A DNA stretch of 64,000 nt from Paucilactobacillus hokkaidonensis JCM 18461 (GCF_000829395.1 NZ_AP014680.1:1612001-1676000); one strand, 5' to 3'; shown: positions 1 to 9,412, counted from the stretch's first letter. Notes: generated by a model from the letters alone, not told the origin. Numbers and translations are program-made.

Positions 1-20
1 GTTGCGGTCTCATTTTTAGT

Positions 21-524
21 TTAAATCTTATATTCCATTAACAATGCTGGCAAAATTTTATCATGATCATTTTTAACTTTGATTGTTTTAATCGTTGTAA
101 ATCCCATTTTCTGATACAGCTTGATTGCATTCTTATTTTCACTCACAACTGTTAAAACTAACTTTTTCAGTGAACTAAAGTTGACGCCCCAGTTTAGAAT
201 TTCATCCATCATAAAAGTTCCAACTCCCTGATGCCAATACTTTTTTTCAATTGCAATGCCAACCTCGCCAGCACTGATATCTGCAGTAGTTTTAGCAACG
301 GTTGCAATCCCAATTGGTTCAGCATGATACCATGCTAATAGAACTAAATTATCAGTAGTGTCATTAATTTGAGCTAAATTATGTTTTTCCTGATCAACAG
401 TCAGTCGCTCAAAATCGGCTGAGACCGAAAACATTTCGGTCTCGACTCTTAATAGCCGCAATAGTGATAAAACTTTAGCAGCATCATCAGGCTCAGCAAT
501 TTCAAGGCTAATTTCATCATCCAT
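21..524 (-). CDS. GNAT family N-acetyltransferase
   Basis: A 167-residue protein with the GNAT fold: an acidic N-terminal strand, a central strand ending in GEVGIAIEKKYWHQGVGTFM that contains the acetyl-CoA loop Q-G-V-G-T (roughly residues 97-101), and the typical C-terminal stretch ENKNAIKLYQKMGF. It should transfer an acetyl group from acetyl-CoA to an unknown amine. The ATG overlaps the end of tsaE by 8 bp, so the two are translationally coupled. A GNAT gene beside tsaE recalls rimI, but this protein resembles general L-amino-acid or small-molecule acetyltransferases more than ribosomal RimI. The substrate cannot be read from sequence. Confidence 0.85.
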   Translation of the reverse strand: MDDEISLEIAEPDDAAKVLSLLRLLRVETEMFSVSADFERLTVDQEKHNLAQINDTTDNLVLLAWYHAEPIGIATVAKTTADISAGEVGIAIEKKYWHQGVGTFMMDEILNWGVNFSSLKKLVLTVVSENKNAIKLYQKMGFTTIKTIKVKNDHDKILPALLMEYKI

Positions 525-981
525 TATGTTTGCTCAACTCCAAAATAAGGTGCTTAAAATGTTCACCATGTGCCTCAAATGATAAAATTCGGGTATCATC
601 GTTGTCCGTCCGTTCAAACTTAATTGCCAAATAGTCAACTGGCAATTCGTCAGCAATAAATTGCGCCCACTCAACAACACTGACACCATCACTATCAAAG
701 TATTCTTCTAAGCCAAGATCTGAACCACCGCCATTTTCAAGACGATAAACATCCATGTGATATAACGGCAGTCGACCCTCTTGATACTCTCTAATAATTG
801 TAAACGTTGGACTTTTAATTACTGTATGAATCCCTAATCCCAAAGCTAATCCCTTTGTAAATGTGGTCTTACCTGCACCCAAATCACCATCGAGTACAAC
901 CACATCACCAGCATTTAACTGTTTTGCAACTAGTTTTCCTAATTCAATTGTAGCTTCACTACTTGTTAATTCTACTTTCAT
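517..981 (-). CDS. tsaE: tRNA threonylcarbamoyladenosine biosynthesis ATPase TsaE
   Basis: The small ATPase of the TsaBDE complex that makes the t6A37 modification of ANN-decoding tRNAs in the cytoplasm. Visible motifs are the P-loop GDLGAGKTTF and the family stretches SPTFTIIREY, LYHMDVYRLE and VVEWAQF. I use the ATG at 981 (reading MKVELTSS) rather than the longer frame to 1014, because a GGTGATTGAA ribosome site precedes it and family members start here; this gives 154 residues. It overlaps the GNAT gene downstream. A strong terminator lies only about 17 bp upstream of its start, so expression must depend on read-through from pta or on a promoter inside pta. Confidence 0.93.
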   Translation of the reverse strand: MKVELTSSEATIELGKLVAKQLNAGDVVVLDGDLGAGKTTFTKGLALGLGIHTVIKSPTFTIIREYQEGRLPLYHMDVYRLENGGGSDLGLEEYFDSDGVSVVEWAQFIADELPVDYLAIKFERTDNDDTRILSFEAHGEHFKHLILELSKHNG

Positions 982-997
982 TTCAATCACCAAATTT

Positions 998-1034
998 AAA
1001 AAAACAGTTAGCAACTATATCCTAACTGTCTTTT
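998..1034. terminator. bidirectional hairpin terminator between pta and tsaE
   Basis: ACAGTTAG (1004-1011) pairs with CTAACTGT (1022-1029) and is flanked by an A-run on one side and T-runs on the other. On the minus strand it is followed by seven T. It ends the pta transcript but leaves no room for a separate tsaE promoter. Confidence 0.75.
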
Positions 1035-1045
1035 TGTGTTTTAAT

Positions 1046-2023
1046 TTATTCAACCGCCTGAGCAGCTGTAATCAACGAAACTTTATAAACATCTTCTTCA
1101 TTACATCCCCGTGAAAGATCTGACACAGGAGCATTTAGGCCTTGTAAGATTGGTCCAATTGCTTCAAACCCACCTAGGCGTTGTGCAATCTTGTAGCCAA
1201 TATTACCAGACTGTAAATCAGGAAATACAAAAACATTGGCATGTCCAGCCACAGCTGAGTCAGGAGCCTTTTGCGCCCCAACACTCTCAACAAAAGCTGC
1301 ATCAAATTGTAATTCGCCATCAAGAGGTAATTCAGGATCCAATTCGTGAGCCAATTTCGTTGCCTCAGCAACCTTTGTGACCATATCTCCCTTAGCAGAA
1401 CCTTTTGTTGAAAAACTCAATAAAGCAACCTTGGGGTCAATATCAAATAATCTCGCCGTAGCTGCACTTTGAATAGACACATTTGCCATTGCCTGAGCAT
1501 CCAACTCAAGGTTAATTGCACAGTCGGCAAAGACAAAGCGTTGGTCACCCTTTTGCATAATAAAGGCACCACTAATTAATTTATTGCCTGGTTTAGTTTT
1601 AATAATCTGTAAAGCTGGTCGAACTGTGTCACCAGTTGGATGCACAGCACCAGAAACCATACCGTCAACTTTATGCATATAAACCAACATCGTACCAAAA
1701 TAACTAACATCCTGCAGCATTTTAGCAGCCTGTTCAGGAGTATTCTTACCCTTACGGCGTTCTACCAATGAATCCAACATAGCTTGCTTATCCTCAGCGG
1801 GATAACTGCCAGGATCAATAATCTGAACATTACTTACATCCAAATTATTTTTCTTTGCTGTCGCCTCAATTTCAGCCTGTTTACCCAGCAGTACTGGAGT
1901 TAACAATCCATCTCGTTGAAGTCGAATTGCGGCACCTAAAACACGCTCATCTTCACCCTCTGGGAAAACGATTGTCTTATTTTGTCCTTTAATCTTTGCT
2001 GCTAAACCTGAAAATAAATCCAT
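1046..2023 (-). CDS. pta: phosphate acetyltransferase
   Basis: Phosphotransacetylase of 325 residues, the short EutD/Pta form of Firmicutes without the regulatory N-terminal domain. It interconverts acetyl-CoA and acetyl phosphate in the cytoplasm, linking pyruvate and pentose-phosphate breakdown to acetate kinase and ATP or ethanol. Family stretches include IVFPEGEDERVLGAA near the start, VSGAVHPTGDTVRPAL in the middle and VFVFPDLQSGNIGYKIAQRL near the end. It follows ung by 18 bp, so the two may be co-transcribed, and is closed by the hairpin at 998-1034. Confidence 0.96.
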   Translation of the reverse strand: MDLFSGLAAKIKGQNKTIVFPEGEDERVLGAAIRLQRDGLLTPVLLGKQAEIEATAKKNNLDVSNVQIIDPGSYPAEDKQAMLDSLVERRKGKNTPEQAAKMLQDVSYFGTMLVYMHKVDGMVSGAVHPTGDTVRPALQIIKTKPGNKLISGAFIMQKGDQRFVFADCAINLELDAQAMANVSIQSAATARLFDIDPKVALLSFSTKGSAKGDMVTKVAEATKLAHELDPELPLDGELQFDAAFVESVGAQKAPDSAVAGHANVFVFPDLQSGNIGYKIAQRLGGFEAIGPILQGLNAPVSDLSRGCNEEDVYKVSLITAAQAVE

Positions 2024-2041
2024 TTTGCTGCCTCCAATTAA

Positions 2042-2749
2042 TTAATTTGCGATATCTGTATCGTCAACTTCCACGTGTTCTGGCAGTTGCCAATCAATTG
2101 GTGTCTCTCCCATTGCCTTGAGTGCTTCATTAGTTTTTGAAAATGGTCTGGAACCAAAGAATCCACGATTTGCTGAAAACGGGCTTGGATGAGGTGATTG
2201 CAATACAATATTAGTTTTTGTATTAATCAACTCAATTTTCGCCTGTGCCGCTTTACCCCACAAAATAAATACTACGGGCTCATCACGTTTTGACAATGCT
2301 GCAATTGCAGCATCAGTTAGCTGTTCCCATCCCTTACCACGATGAGAGAAAGCTTGCCCGTCTCGAACCGTTAATACAGAATTTAGCAATAAAACGCCTT
2401 GCTTGGCCCACTTTTCGAGATAGCCGTGATTAACAGGCTTAAATCCTAAATCAGTTTGGAGTTCTTTATAAATATTTTGTAACGATGGCGGTATTTTGAC
2501 ACCTGGTAACACCGAAAAACTCAAACCATGTGCTTGATGCGGTCCATGGTATGGATCTTGACCTAAAATAACTACCTTGACTTCATGAAAAGGAGTCCAT
2601 TCAAACGCCTCAAAAATGTGATGCATTTCTGGATAGATCGTTTGATGTTCGTACTCGCTAATCAAAAAGTTGTGCAAAGTGGCATAATAAGCCTGATTAA
2701 ATTCGGGTTGTAAGACATCCCACCAGTCATTATGGATAAATGGTTTCAT
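2042..2749 (-). CDS. ung: uracil-DNA glycosylase, family 1
   Basis: Removes uracil from DNA to start base-excision repair. The water-activating motif [14 protein letters not shown] and the DNA-intercalation motif [13 protein letters not shown] are both intact. The longer frame reaches 2818, but GAGGTG lies 7 bp before the ATG at 2749 (reading [10 protein letters not shown]), and family members of about 230 residues start here, so I take 235 residues. Three hairpin elements occupy the DNA upstream. It is followed by pta after 18 bp. Confidence 0.96.
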   Translation of the reverse strand: MKPFIHNDWWDVLQPEFNQAYYATLHNFLISEYEHQTIYPEMHHIFEAFEWTPFHEVKVVILGQDPYHGPHQAHGLSFSVLPGVKIPPSLQNIYKELQTDLGFKPVNHGYLEKWAKQGVLLLNSVLTVRDGQAFSHRGKGWEQLTDAAIAALSKRDEPVVFILWGKAAQAKIELINTKTNIVLQSPHPSPFSANRGFFGSRPFSKTNEALKAMGETPIDWQLPEHVEVDDTDIAN

Positions 2750-2858
2750 ACAAAGCACCTCAATGATTATTTTAGCATACTCATTTGGAAAATGATATTT
2801 CCTGCTAATAATGTTCAAAACATGGTAAAATGATCCTAACTTAAAACTTAGTTTAAAC

Positions 2859-3208
2859 GTGTTAATTCAACCAGCTTCCTAGGGCTAAGCCAATTAACTG
2901 CCATTCGCTCAGTTCACGAACAGCAGTTAATTACCTTCTAACCGGTTAGGTTAACGCTATGTTTTTTGAAACGTGTTAATTCAACCAGCTTCCTAGGGCT
3001 AAGCCAATTAACCGCCATTCGCCAAGTTCGCGAACAGCAGTTAATTACCTTAGCCTACGGAACCTAACCGGTTAGGTTAATGCTATGTTTTTGAAACGTG
3101 TTAATTCAACCAGCTTCCTAGGGCTAAGCCAACTAACTGCCATTCGCTAAGTTCGCGAACAGCAGTTAGTTACCTTAGCCTACGGAACCTAACCGGTTGA
3201 ATTAACAC
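2859..3208. repeat. three tandem long-hairpin elements (loci 1a-1c)
   Basis: This fills most of the 480-bp gap between ung and the LURP-one gene. Three related imperfect palindromes start at 2859, 2973 and 3098, each with GTGTTAATTCAACC as left arm. Copy c (3098-3208) is the most regular: a 14-bp outer stem, an unpaired segment on the right arm, a short stem, a 4x4 internal loop (TAGG opposite CTAC), then an inner stem with AACTAACTGC and GCAGTTAGTT. Copy a has lost about 12 nt (including TACGG) from its right arm. The outer stems of a and b have drifted while c is perfect. Elements with the same architecture occur at seven other loci. Confidence 0.85.
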
Positions 3209-3230
3209 TCTATATTTAGGAGGTAGTCCA

Positions 3231-3779
3231 GTGCGAACACTGTACATCCACCAACATTTAAATGACCTACGCGGTGCTACCGTTGTTAAAGATGAAAACG
3301 GTGCAGCAACTTATTTGCTCGTCGGCAAATGGGGGCTTCAACGAGACGTGCTATCCTTGTATGCCATTGATGGTGCTTTACTTGCTGAAATACGCCAACT
3401 AACACTTGGCATTTTGCCTAAGTTTTCGATTTATCAAGACCGGCAACAAATTGGTACTGTCGGTAAATCATTGGGATTTCTTAGAGAAGTTATCTATATC
3501 CGTGGGTTAAATTGGATTGTCGTTGGTAATACCCTTAAAGATAGTTATCGTGTGTACCATGGCACACAATTAGTCTTCTCACTTAAGCCGGTTAAATTTA
3601 CCAGTGGCTACTATCATGAACTTAGTATTGTTGACCAAGAACTTGAACCAGTCGCAATTTTAATTGCTAGCGTTCTAGATCATTGGGCCCGCAAAGGCGA
3701 TCGCCGAGTTAAAAAAGTACGACAACGTCAACATGGTCTGATGACTAATCCAACTCAAAATTTTTCTCGAAAAGATTGA
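3231..3779 (+). CDS. LURP-one-related (YxjI-like) protein
   Basis: A 182-residue protein of the LURP-one/tubby-like beta-barrel family, suggested by its run of short beta-strands (YLLVGKWGLQRDVLSLYAID, AEIRQLTLGILPKFSIY, REVIYIRGLNWIVVGN). It has no signal peptide or membrane segment. The C-terminus is basic (RKGDRRVKKVRQRQ). Translation starts at a GTG 6 bp after GGAGGTA. It is one of the few plus-strand genes and converges on smpB. The molecular role of bacterial family members is not established, and I infer none. Confidence 0.75.
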   Translation: MRTLYIHQHLNDLRGATVVKDENGAATYLLVGKWGLQRDVLSLYAIDGALLAEIRQLTLGILPKFSIYQDRQQIGTVGKSLGFLREVIYIRGLNWIVVGNTLKDSYRVYHGTQLVFSLKPVKFTSGYYHELSIVDQELEPVAILIASVLDHWARKGDRRVKKVRQRQHGLMTNPTQNFSRKD

Positions 3780-3852
3780 AAAATTATTTTAACCACATAA
3801 ATTTTTCTCATTAAGTTACACACAAACACACGTGCATCTTTATTGCCTAAAT

Positions 3853-3972
3853 ACGTTCGCATCCGGAAAAGCCTACATGTACCCAAAAACACCCATGGTA
3901 CGATTCACAAACCGAATCGTACCATGGGTGTTTTTACGTTACATTACGACTTCTTAACGCGGGTGCTCACGC
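3853..3972. repeat. diverged long-hairpin element doubling as smpB terminator
   Basis: The core is a 20-bp stem (AAAACACCCATGGTACGATTC paired across ACAAACC) followed by TTTTT in both directions, so it is a good bidirectional terminator between the convergent LURP-one gene and smpB. Its flanks match the dispersed hairpin family: AAAAGCCTACATGTACC corresponds to AAAAGTCTACACCTAAC in the 29-kb array (minus strand), and TACGACTTCTTAACGCG to the other arm. The element's outer end overlaps the smpB stop codon (TAG-AGCGTG), as at eno. The outer stem is decayed. Confidence 0.65.
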
Positions 3973-3973
3973 T

Positions 3974-4444
3974 CTAATACTTTTTCATCACCCTAGCTAT
4001 CTGTCGATCTTGTTCTTTTCTCTTGAGTGTCTCACGCTTATCATACTCGTGTTTTCCTTTAGCAACTCCAAGTAATACCTTTGCGTAGCCATTTTTAATG
4101 TACATTTTGAGCGGTACTAAAGTGATTCCTTTGGTGCTAAGGTCACCAGATAAACGCTTAATCTCTTTTTTATGCAGCAATAATTTACGATTCCGTAATG
4201 GATCATGATTAAACTGATTGCCTTGATTATATGGGCTAATATGAACGTTCATCAGCCATACTTCACCGTTACGAATTTGTGCAAAACCATCACGTAAATT
4301 AACTCGCTTATCCCGAATTGATTTAATTTCAGTCCCTGTTAAAACAATTCCAGCTTCATAAGTCGATTCAATCGAATAGTCATGACGCGCTTTTTTGTTT
4401 TGCGCCATTAAATTATCGTTAAGATGTTGTTTTTGTTTCGCCAA
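3974..4444 (-). CDS. smpB: SsrA (tmRNA)-binding protein SmpB
   Basis: A 156-residue partner of tmRNA in trans-translation, which frees stalled ribosomes. Family stretches [37 protein letters not shown] and the basic C-terminal tail ending [10 protein letters not shown], which enters the decoding centre, are present. It lies 23 bp after rnr. The rnr-smpB pair is conserved in Firmicutes and reflects a shared job: RNase R degrades the defective mRNAs that SmpB-tmRNA handles. Confidence 0.97.
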   Translation of the reverse strand: MAKQKQHLNDNLMAQNKKARHDYSIESTYEAGIVLTGTEIKSIRDKRVNLRDGFAQIRNGEVWLMNVHISPYNQGNQFNHDPLRNRKLLLHKKEIKRLSGDLSTKGITLVPLKMYIKNGYAKVLLGVAKGKHEYDKRETLKRKEQDRQIARVMKKY

Positions 4445-4467
4445 CTAATATCACCTCATCTGTGATT

Positions 4468-6804
4468 TTAACTTCTGGTTGGTCGCTTATTATCGCGTTG
4501 CCGTGATTGACCACGGTTAATTTGACGATGGTTATTGTGCCCAGATTCATGGCTTGAACTACGTTGATTATGACCATTACCATTGTGATTTCGATTACCA
4601 CCGCGGTGATCGTCTGAACGTGGAACTCGAAGCTTAGTTACAGGAGCTGCTTTTGGATCCACCAACTCAAAATCAACTTCTCGTTGGTCTTTTTCAACTC
4701 GAATTAATTTAACCTGAATTGGTTGCCCAATTTGATAAATACGATGGAATTTACGACCAACTAATGCCATATGTTTTTCAACATATTCATAGTAGTCATC
4801 TTGCATCGCACTAATATGAATCAAACCTTCAACTGTATTTGGTAATGAGACAAACAAACCAAACTTCATTACAGAACTAACGACTGCATCAAAGGTTTCG
4901 CCAACATGGTCCTCCATGTATTCTGCTTTTTTCATTCCATCAACATCACGTTCAGTATCAATACCACGACGCTCTGCAACCGAGGTATGCTCAGCAATTT
5001 CTGGCAGTGTTTCTGCATATTTAGCCTTCGCCTCAGCGCCAGTACCATGTTTGGCATACCATTTGATTAAGCGATGAACAGTTGTATCCGGGTATCGTCT
5101 AATTGGTGAAGTAAAGTGAGTATAGAATTCAGCCCCCAAACCAAAATGACCTAACGACTGGTCTGAATACTTGGCCTGCTTCATGCTTCGTAACATCATC
5201 GTTTGTACCATTTGTTCTTCTGGTTCACCAGCGACTTCTTTTAATACATTTTGTAACATTTTAGGCTTCAAATTATTGGGATCACCATGAACGGTATGTC
5301 CAAAGACACTTAAGAATTCAAAGAAGTTCTTAACTCGTTCACCATCCGGAGTTTCATGGATCCGGTATAGGAACGGCACATGCAACTGTTCGAAGTGTTC
5401 CGCAACCGTTTCGTTGGCAGCAAGCATAAATGATTCAATCATGCGCTCTGATAATCCACGATCCCGTAACTCAATATCAGTTGGATGTCCCTGCTCATCA
5501 ACAATAATCTTTGCTTCTGGCGCATCAAAATCAATTGCCCCACGATGTTTACGATTCTTCAATAAAGCTCGATGCAACTCCGCCATATCTTCAAACATAG
5601 GTACTAATTCTTTGTATTGTTCTCGCGTTTTTTCATCATGGGCCTCTAAAATAGCATTGACACCCTTATAGGTCATTCGTGCGTGTGATTTCATTACACT
5701 TGTAAAAATGCGGTGATTAACTACTTTACCTTCAGAATTAATTTCCATTTCACAACTCATGGATAAACGTTCAACGCCTGGGTTCAATGAACAAATCCCG
5801 TTAGAAAGTCGCCGTGGTAACATTGGAATCACTCGGTCAGTCAAATAAACAGATGTTCCACGTTTGTAAGCTTCTTCATCAAGTGGGGTGCCTTCCGGTA
5901 CGTAATGGCTCACATCAGCAATATGGACACCTAAATGGTAGTTACCATTGTCCATTTTCCAGGCCACAACGGCATCATCTAAGTCCTTAGATTCAATGCT
6001 ATCAATCGTGACCAATGGCTGATCAGTGATATCGACACGACCTTTTTTCTCATCTTCACTGATTGATTCTTCAATTTTATCTGCTTGTTCAATTACATCT
6101 TTTGGAAACTCATGTGGAATGTTATGGGCATACACAACTGAGAGAATATCAATTCCCGGTTGGTCCTTATCTCCAATTACTTCTTTGGCAATTCCAACCA
6201 TTACTTTAGGTTGCGCATCAGTAGGATATGTCACAACATCTGCTGTGACAACCTCTCCTTCTGAAGGATGTAATCCATCATCAGTTACCATAAATTTATA
6301 ACTGGCGATTTTTTTATCCTTAAGTACAATTTCACCGATATAGCCATCAGTTGTGTCAGCTTTGAACTCACCAACTACTTGCTCATATCGATGTTTTTCA
6401 ATTTCAGTGACTTGACCTTCTGGACCACGGCTGTCGCCAGGACGGGCTGGCCGGACAATATCAACGTCAACTTCATCGCCATTCAGTGCGTGCTTAGTAT
6501 GATCAGGATTAATGTAAATATCAGGCTCATCTGGATCATATGCCACGAACCCAAATCCCTTATCATTACCATGAAAGACACCACTCAAAATAGGCTTCTT
6601 AGGAACTGCGCGAAATTCACCACGATCGGTTACTTCAACTTCATTTTCACGTTCTAGTTGAGCCAAAGCTTGCACTACTTGTGTGAATTGATCTGCCGCC
6701 TTCATATCAATCGCAGCCGCCAGTTTTTCTGCTGAAAAGCTTACTTCAGCATTGTCCCGTAAATGTTCTCTAATTGTTTGTTTTAATTTTATTATTTCTG
6801 TCAT
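4468..6804 (-). CDS. rnr: ribonuclease R
   Basis: A 3'-5' exoribonuclease of 778 residues. In order: a winged-helix-like N-terminus (1-65), cold-shock OB domains (about 70-215), the RNB catalytic domain (about 258-585) with the metal-binding acidic cluster TIDSIESKDLDDAV near 267-279, an S1 domain (about 630-712), and a basic, Gly/Asn/Arg-rich disordered tail from about 725. The tail ends with many His, Asn and Arg and is probably RNA-binding. It sits between an esterase gene (8 bp upstream) and smpB, the usual secG-est-rnr-smpB order of Firmicutes. Confidence 0.97.
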   Translation of the reverse strand: MTEIIKLKQTIREHLRDNAEVSFSAEKLAAAIDMKAADQFTQVVQALAQLERENEVEVTDRGEFRAVPKKPILSGVFHGNDKGFGFVAYDPDEPDIYINPDHTKHALNGDEVDVDIVRPARPGDSRGPEGQVTEIEKHRYEQVVGEFKADTTDGYIGEIVLKDKKIASYKFMVTDDGLHPSEGEVVTADVVTYPTDAQPKVMVGIAKEVIGDKDQPGIDILSVVYAHNIPHEFPKDVIEQADKIEESISEDEKKGRVDITDQPLVTIDSIESKDLDDAVVAWKMDNGNYHLGVHIADVSHYVPEGTPLDEEAYKRGTSVYLTDRVIPMLPRRLSNGICSLNPGVERLSMSCEMEINSEGKVVNHRIFTSVMKSHARMTYKGVNAILEAHDEKTREQYKELVPMFEDMAELHRALLKNRKHRGAIDFDAPEAKIIVDEQGHPTDIELRDRGLSERMIESFMLAANETVAEHFEQLHVPFLYRIHETPDGERVKNFFEFLSVFGHTVHGDPNNLKPKMLQNVLKEVAGEPEEQMVQTMMLRSMKQAKYSDQSLGHFGLGAEFYTHFTSPIRRYPDTTVHRLIKWYAKHGTGAEAKAKYAETLPEIAEHTSVAERRGIDTERDVDGMKKAEYMEDHVGETFDAVVSSVMKFGLFVSLPNTVEGLIHISAMQDDYYEYVEKHMALVGRKFHRIYQIGQPIQVKLIRVEKDQREVDFELVDPKAAPVTKLRVPRSDDHRGGNRNHNGNGHNQRSSSHESGHNNHRQINRGQSRQRDNKRPTRS

Positions 6805-6812
6805 CTTCTACC

Positions 6813-7562
6813 TCAAAATATTTTCTTTAAATAGTTTTTTACGTCTTGTTCCAAATTATGATGCGCGCTGTTAACTGTAATAACATGACTTGCATCCGGG
6901 TAAAAGTGAAAATCAACTTGTTTTCCCAGTTGTTCGAGTCTTTGTTGCAGCATTGCACCACATTTTGAACTAATCATCTCATCGCGACCACCCTGCCCAA
7001 CGAAAAAGATTGTATTAATCTGTTCTAGCCGTGTAGCAATGGACTTGGTATACGTTTCAATTTCAAGTAATTGTCCCGAAACATGCTCTTTAATCCAAGT
7101 TAGGTTAACCTGCTTTGTTTCCTGATCAGTCTGCTGTCGTTCATATTGAGCTTGTGCCATCTTAGGAAAAGACTCAGCCACGTTTGATCCTCCGGCACTA
7201 ATGATTGGAGAACTGAATGTTCCTCCACCAACAAGATCCGAATCTTCTTCCAATGCCTTAGTAGCAAATATTCCTCCCAGAGAAAGACCGAAAATGGCAA
7301 TCTGCGTGTAACCTTGCGATCGCACATATTCAATTGCACCTTTAGTGTCTTGCCACCATTGCTCCGGTGAGCCCTGAGTAAATATGTCTCGTGGATCATC
7401 AGTTGCGTGTCCAGTTAAGATGGGAGCATACACTGAATAATCGTCTTTTTCTAAAAAGCGTGCCAGTAACCGCATATCATTACTGTTGCTAGCGTAAGCG
7501 TGCAGTAAAATAACTGCCTTTGGCCCATGCCGGAAGAAAAATGATGTTGGTTTTTGCAACAT
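6813..7562 (-). CDS. est: alpha/beta-hydrolase carboxylesterase (Est/YvaK family)
   Basis: A 249-residue cytoplasmic esterase. The nucleophile elbow GLSLGG places Ser at 94; Asp194 (GGRDEM) and His226 (DASHVI) complete the triad; the oxyanion loop is LLHAYAS near 19-25. The family hydrolyses short-chain acyl esters and its gene is conserved beside secG and rnr, but its in-cell substrate is unknown. The ATG has AAAGGACA ahead of it. A spaced inverted repeat (7584-7616) lies in its upstream region and may be an operator. Confidence 0.9.
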   Translation of the reverse strand: MLQKPTSFFFRHGPKAVILLHAYASNSNDMRLLARFLEKDDYSVYAPILTGHATDDPRDIFTQGSPEQWWQDTKGAIEYVRSQGYTQIAIFGLSLGGIFATKALEEDSDLVGGGTFSSPIISAGGSNVAESFPKMAQAQYERQQTDQETKQVNLTWIKEHVSGQLLEIETYTKSIATRLEQINTIFFVGQGGRDEMISSKCGAMLQQRLEQLGKQVDFHFYPDASHVITVNSAHHNLEQDVKNYLKKIF

Positions 7563-7583
7563 TGTCTTGTCCTTTCTGATTTA

Positions 7584-7616
7584 AAGTGTGAATCACTAAG
7601 CACAATTATCACACTT
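7584..7616. promoter_or_regulatory. spaced inverted repeat upstream of est
   Basis: AAGTGTGA and TCACACTT form perfect 8-bp arms 17 bp apart, between the secG terminator and the est ribosome site. This could be an operator or a weak RNA hairpin. No matching regulator is visible in the window. Confidence 0.3.
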
Positions 7617-7621
7617 ACATC

Positions 7622-7657
7622 AAAAAAATCCTCCTGCGATATAAAATCCAGGAGGTT
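7622..7657 (-). terminator. secG terminator
   Basis: On the minus strand CCTCCTG and CAGGAGG form a stem, followed by a run of seven T. It lies 9 bp after the secG stop. Confidence 0.65.
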
Positions 7658-7665
7658 GGTTTAAT

Positions 7666-7905
7666 CTAATGTGATGATAGATATACTAACGCCAATGCCA
7701 ATAAGAAAAAAATAACGGCAAATACAGTGGTTGCAATTTGCATTACTGCTTCAAATCCCCGTGCCTTTTTCTGTGCAAACAAATCACCAGCACTACCAGT
7801 TAACGCTGACATCGCATCTGAATTATTTTTAGCTGGTTGCATCATGACACACGCAATCAATATTACACACACAATTAAAAATATCGTTAATAATAAATTA
7901 TACAA
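7666..7905 (-). CDS. secG: preprotein translocase subunit SecG
   Basis: A 79-residue membrane protein of the SecYEG channel. Two hydrophobic segments (about 3-21 and 55-76) flank a cytoplasmic loop with the family hallmark GSAGDLFAQKKARGFE. It starts at TTG, with GGGGGA 7 bp ahead. The IS element lies directly upstream, so its promoter must sit in the 80 bp left of the insertion or come from the IS. Confidence 0.93.
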   Translation of the reverse strand: MYNLLLTIFLIVCVILIACVMMQPAKNNSDAMSALTGSAGDLFAQKKARGFEAVMQIATTVFAVIFFLLALALVYLSSH

Positions 7906-7982
7906 GGAAAAATCCCCCTAATTTTGAGCTACTACATATCTTGAACATTCTAACATATTCTAGCCTGCTATTCTAGTGTTAA

Positions 7983-7990
7983 TTATCCAT
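7983..7990. repeat. target-site duplication, left copy
   Basis: TTATCCAT abuts the left end of the IS and is repeated at 9538-9545 beside the right end. Confidence 0.75.
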
Positions 7991-8047
7991 GTATGTGTCA
8001 AGTTTTCCTAGATACCTTTTATTCGACTTAATATTTATACATCCGAA

Positions 8048-9412
8048 TTAACGGGAGTATGCTTTTGCCATTGCCCCTATGGGGCTACTCGTTGCTGAAT
8101 CAACAGTAATATTACCAATTTTAACTCCTATGTGCTGTGAACGTATTTTTCGGTTTAAATCTGTGAACCTAATTGATTTAATTGACTTGAGAGATACTTC
8201 AATTTTAAGTTCTCTTAGCCTTCTTAATCCTGATGATAGATCTTGATTAAGATGTCTGTTAACTCTTGCTAGTATGAGAACTAACATAGCTTGTAATCCT
8301 TTTTTAGACCAACTCTTACCTTGCTTTTTTAAGCGGTAGGTGAAAGCTCTGTGTGAGCTCTCAATTGAGCCTAATTTGCCCATATATTTATAGCCACGAT
8401 CTTTGGGACGTTTGATATATTTCCAATTACGGCTGAGATAATGTCTTAATTTGGTCAACTTTTCGGAATCTTTTCCAGTTGTAATTTGCGATTCAAAAGT
8501 ATCTAAAATAGCCTCTAATTGGTTCAAATTATGTTCTCTAATAGCTGATGTAGCCTTTCTACTTAACGGGTTTTGTAGACCGATGGTCTGCTCGAATTTT
8601 CGAATAAAGTGATACCGATCAATTGCATACTCAACTTTTCTTGCCCCAGGAACTAATTCGCGCATACTGATGGGATCATATCCAGGACCGGCATCACTTG
8701 CTAAAAACACTACCATCTCGCTTAATTTATAATGTGCTTCCAGATAATCACAAACTTGTTTTCGTGCTTTTAAATGATTGGTTTCAACAAATTCACGCTT
8801 ATTTACTGGACCAGCATTAGTGGATTCGTATACCCTATAATGATGCACAGAAACCCGTTGCTTACCACGTTCTCGGACTTCAAAAGCATCTCCTTCAATG
8901 ACTAAATTATCCACTTTTTTACGATGAATAATTTCTTTATCAAGTGTTTCTTCCTCGACAGCAACGATGTCGGCCATCTCTCTAACGATTTTGTCGACTG
9001 TCCATGCACTAATATCAGTCTGACTGGCAAGGTTAATCATATCCGCTGTGTTTCTCATGGTAGTCATTTGACCAATCTTACTAACCACACTTTTGAAATA
9101 TGGTGAAAATCTTTTTCGCGACACAAGTTTTAAATGTGTATCCAATGGAAAATAATTGGTTCCATCTGTCTTCCTATAGCATCTACGTTCAAATGAAACA
9201 GCACCAAACATAAAATTAATTGTTCGTGGTTGTCGGTTAATAAAGGTATGGTCACTTGGAATCTGAGAAACTAACGTTTCGTCTAATTGAATTAAGTATT
9301 TAGATACAATTTCTTGAAACATTTCCCGCAAACAACGAATAACTTGTTCCTCCAAATCAAATAAACTATCTAAATTATTCAATGAATCAATAAAATCTGC
9401 TAAAATAAACAT
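8048..9412 (-). CDS. ISLre2-family (UPF0236) DDE transposase
   Basis: A 454-residue transposase for cutting and pasting the surrounding IS. Recognisable stretches are NLVIEGDAFEV near 167-177 (first Asp), FLASDAGPGYD near 237-247 (second Asp), YAIDRYHFIRKF, and LGSIESSHRAFTYRLKKQGKSW with the catalytic Glu. Length fits the family. A strong stem-loop (9415-9470) sits just before its ATG and buries the ribosome site, as in other IS elements that guard against read-through translation. Confidence 0.92.
   Translation of the reverse strand: MFILADFIDSLNNLDSLFDLEEQVIRCLREMFQEIVSKYLIQLDETLVSQIPSDHTFINRQPRTINFMFGAVSFERRCYRKTDGTNYFPLDTHLKLVSRKRFSPYFKSVVSKIGQMTTMRNTADMINLASQTDISAWTVDKIVREMADIVAVEEETLDKEIIHRKKVDNLVIEGDAFEVRERGKQRVSVHHYRVYESTNAGPVNKREFVETNHLKARKQVCDYLEAHYKLSEMVVFLASDAGPGYDPISMRELVPGARKVEYAIDRYHFIRKFEQTIGLQNPLSRKATSAIREHNLNQLEAILDTFESQITTGKDSEKLTKLRHYLSRNWKYIKRPKDRGYKYMGKLGSIESSHRAFTYRLKKQGKSWSKKGLQAMLVLILARVNRHLNQDLSSGLRRLRELKIEVSLKSIKSIRFTDLNRKIRSQHIGVKIGNITVDSATSSPIGAMAKAYSR

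Noticed and set aside
1-20. Possible start of another minus-strand gene (ATG at 13)
   Set aside because: Only four codons are visible and no ribosome site precedes it.
1111-1380. 89-codon Gln/His/Leu-rich plus-strand frame
   Set aside because: Antisense to pta; composition typical of a shadow frame.
4419-4601. 60-codon minus-strand frame at the end of rnr
   Set aside because: Shifted frame of the low-complexity rnr tail; no ribosome site, and the rnr frame is clearly coding.
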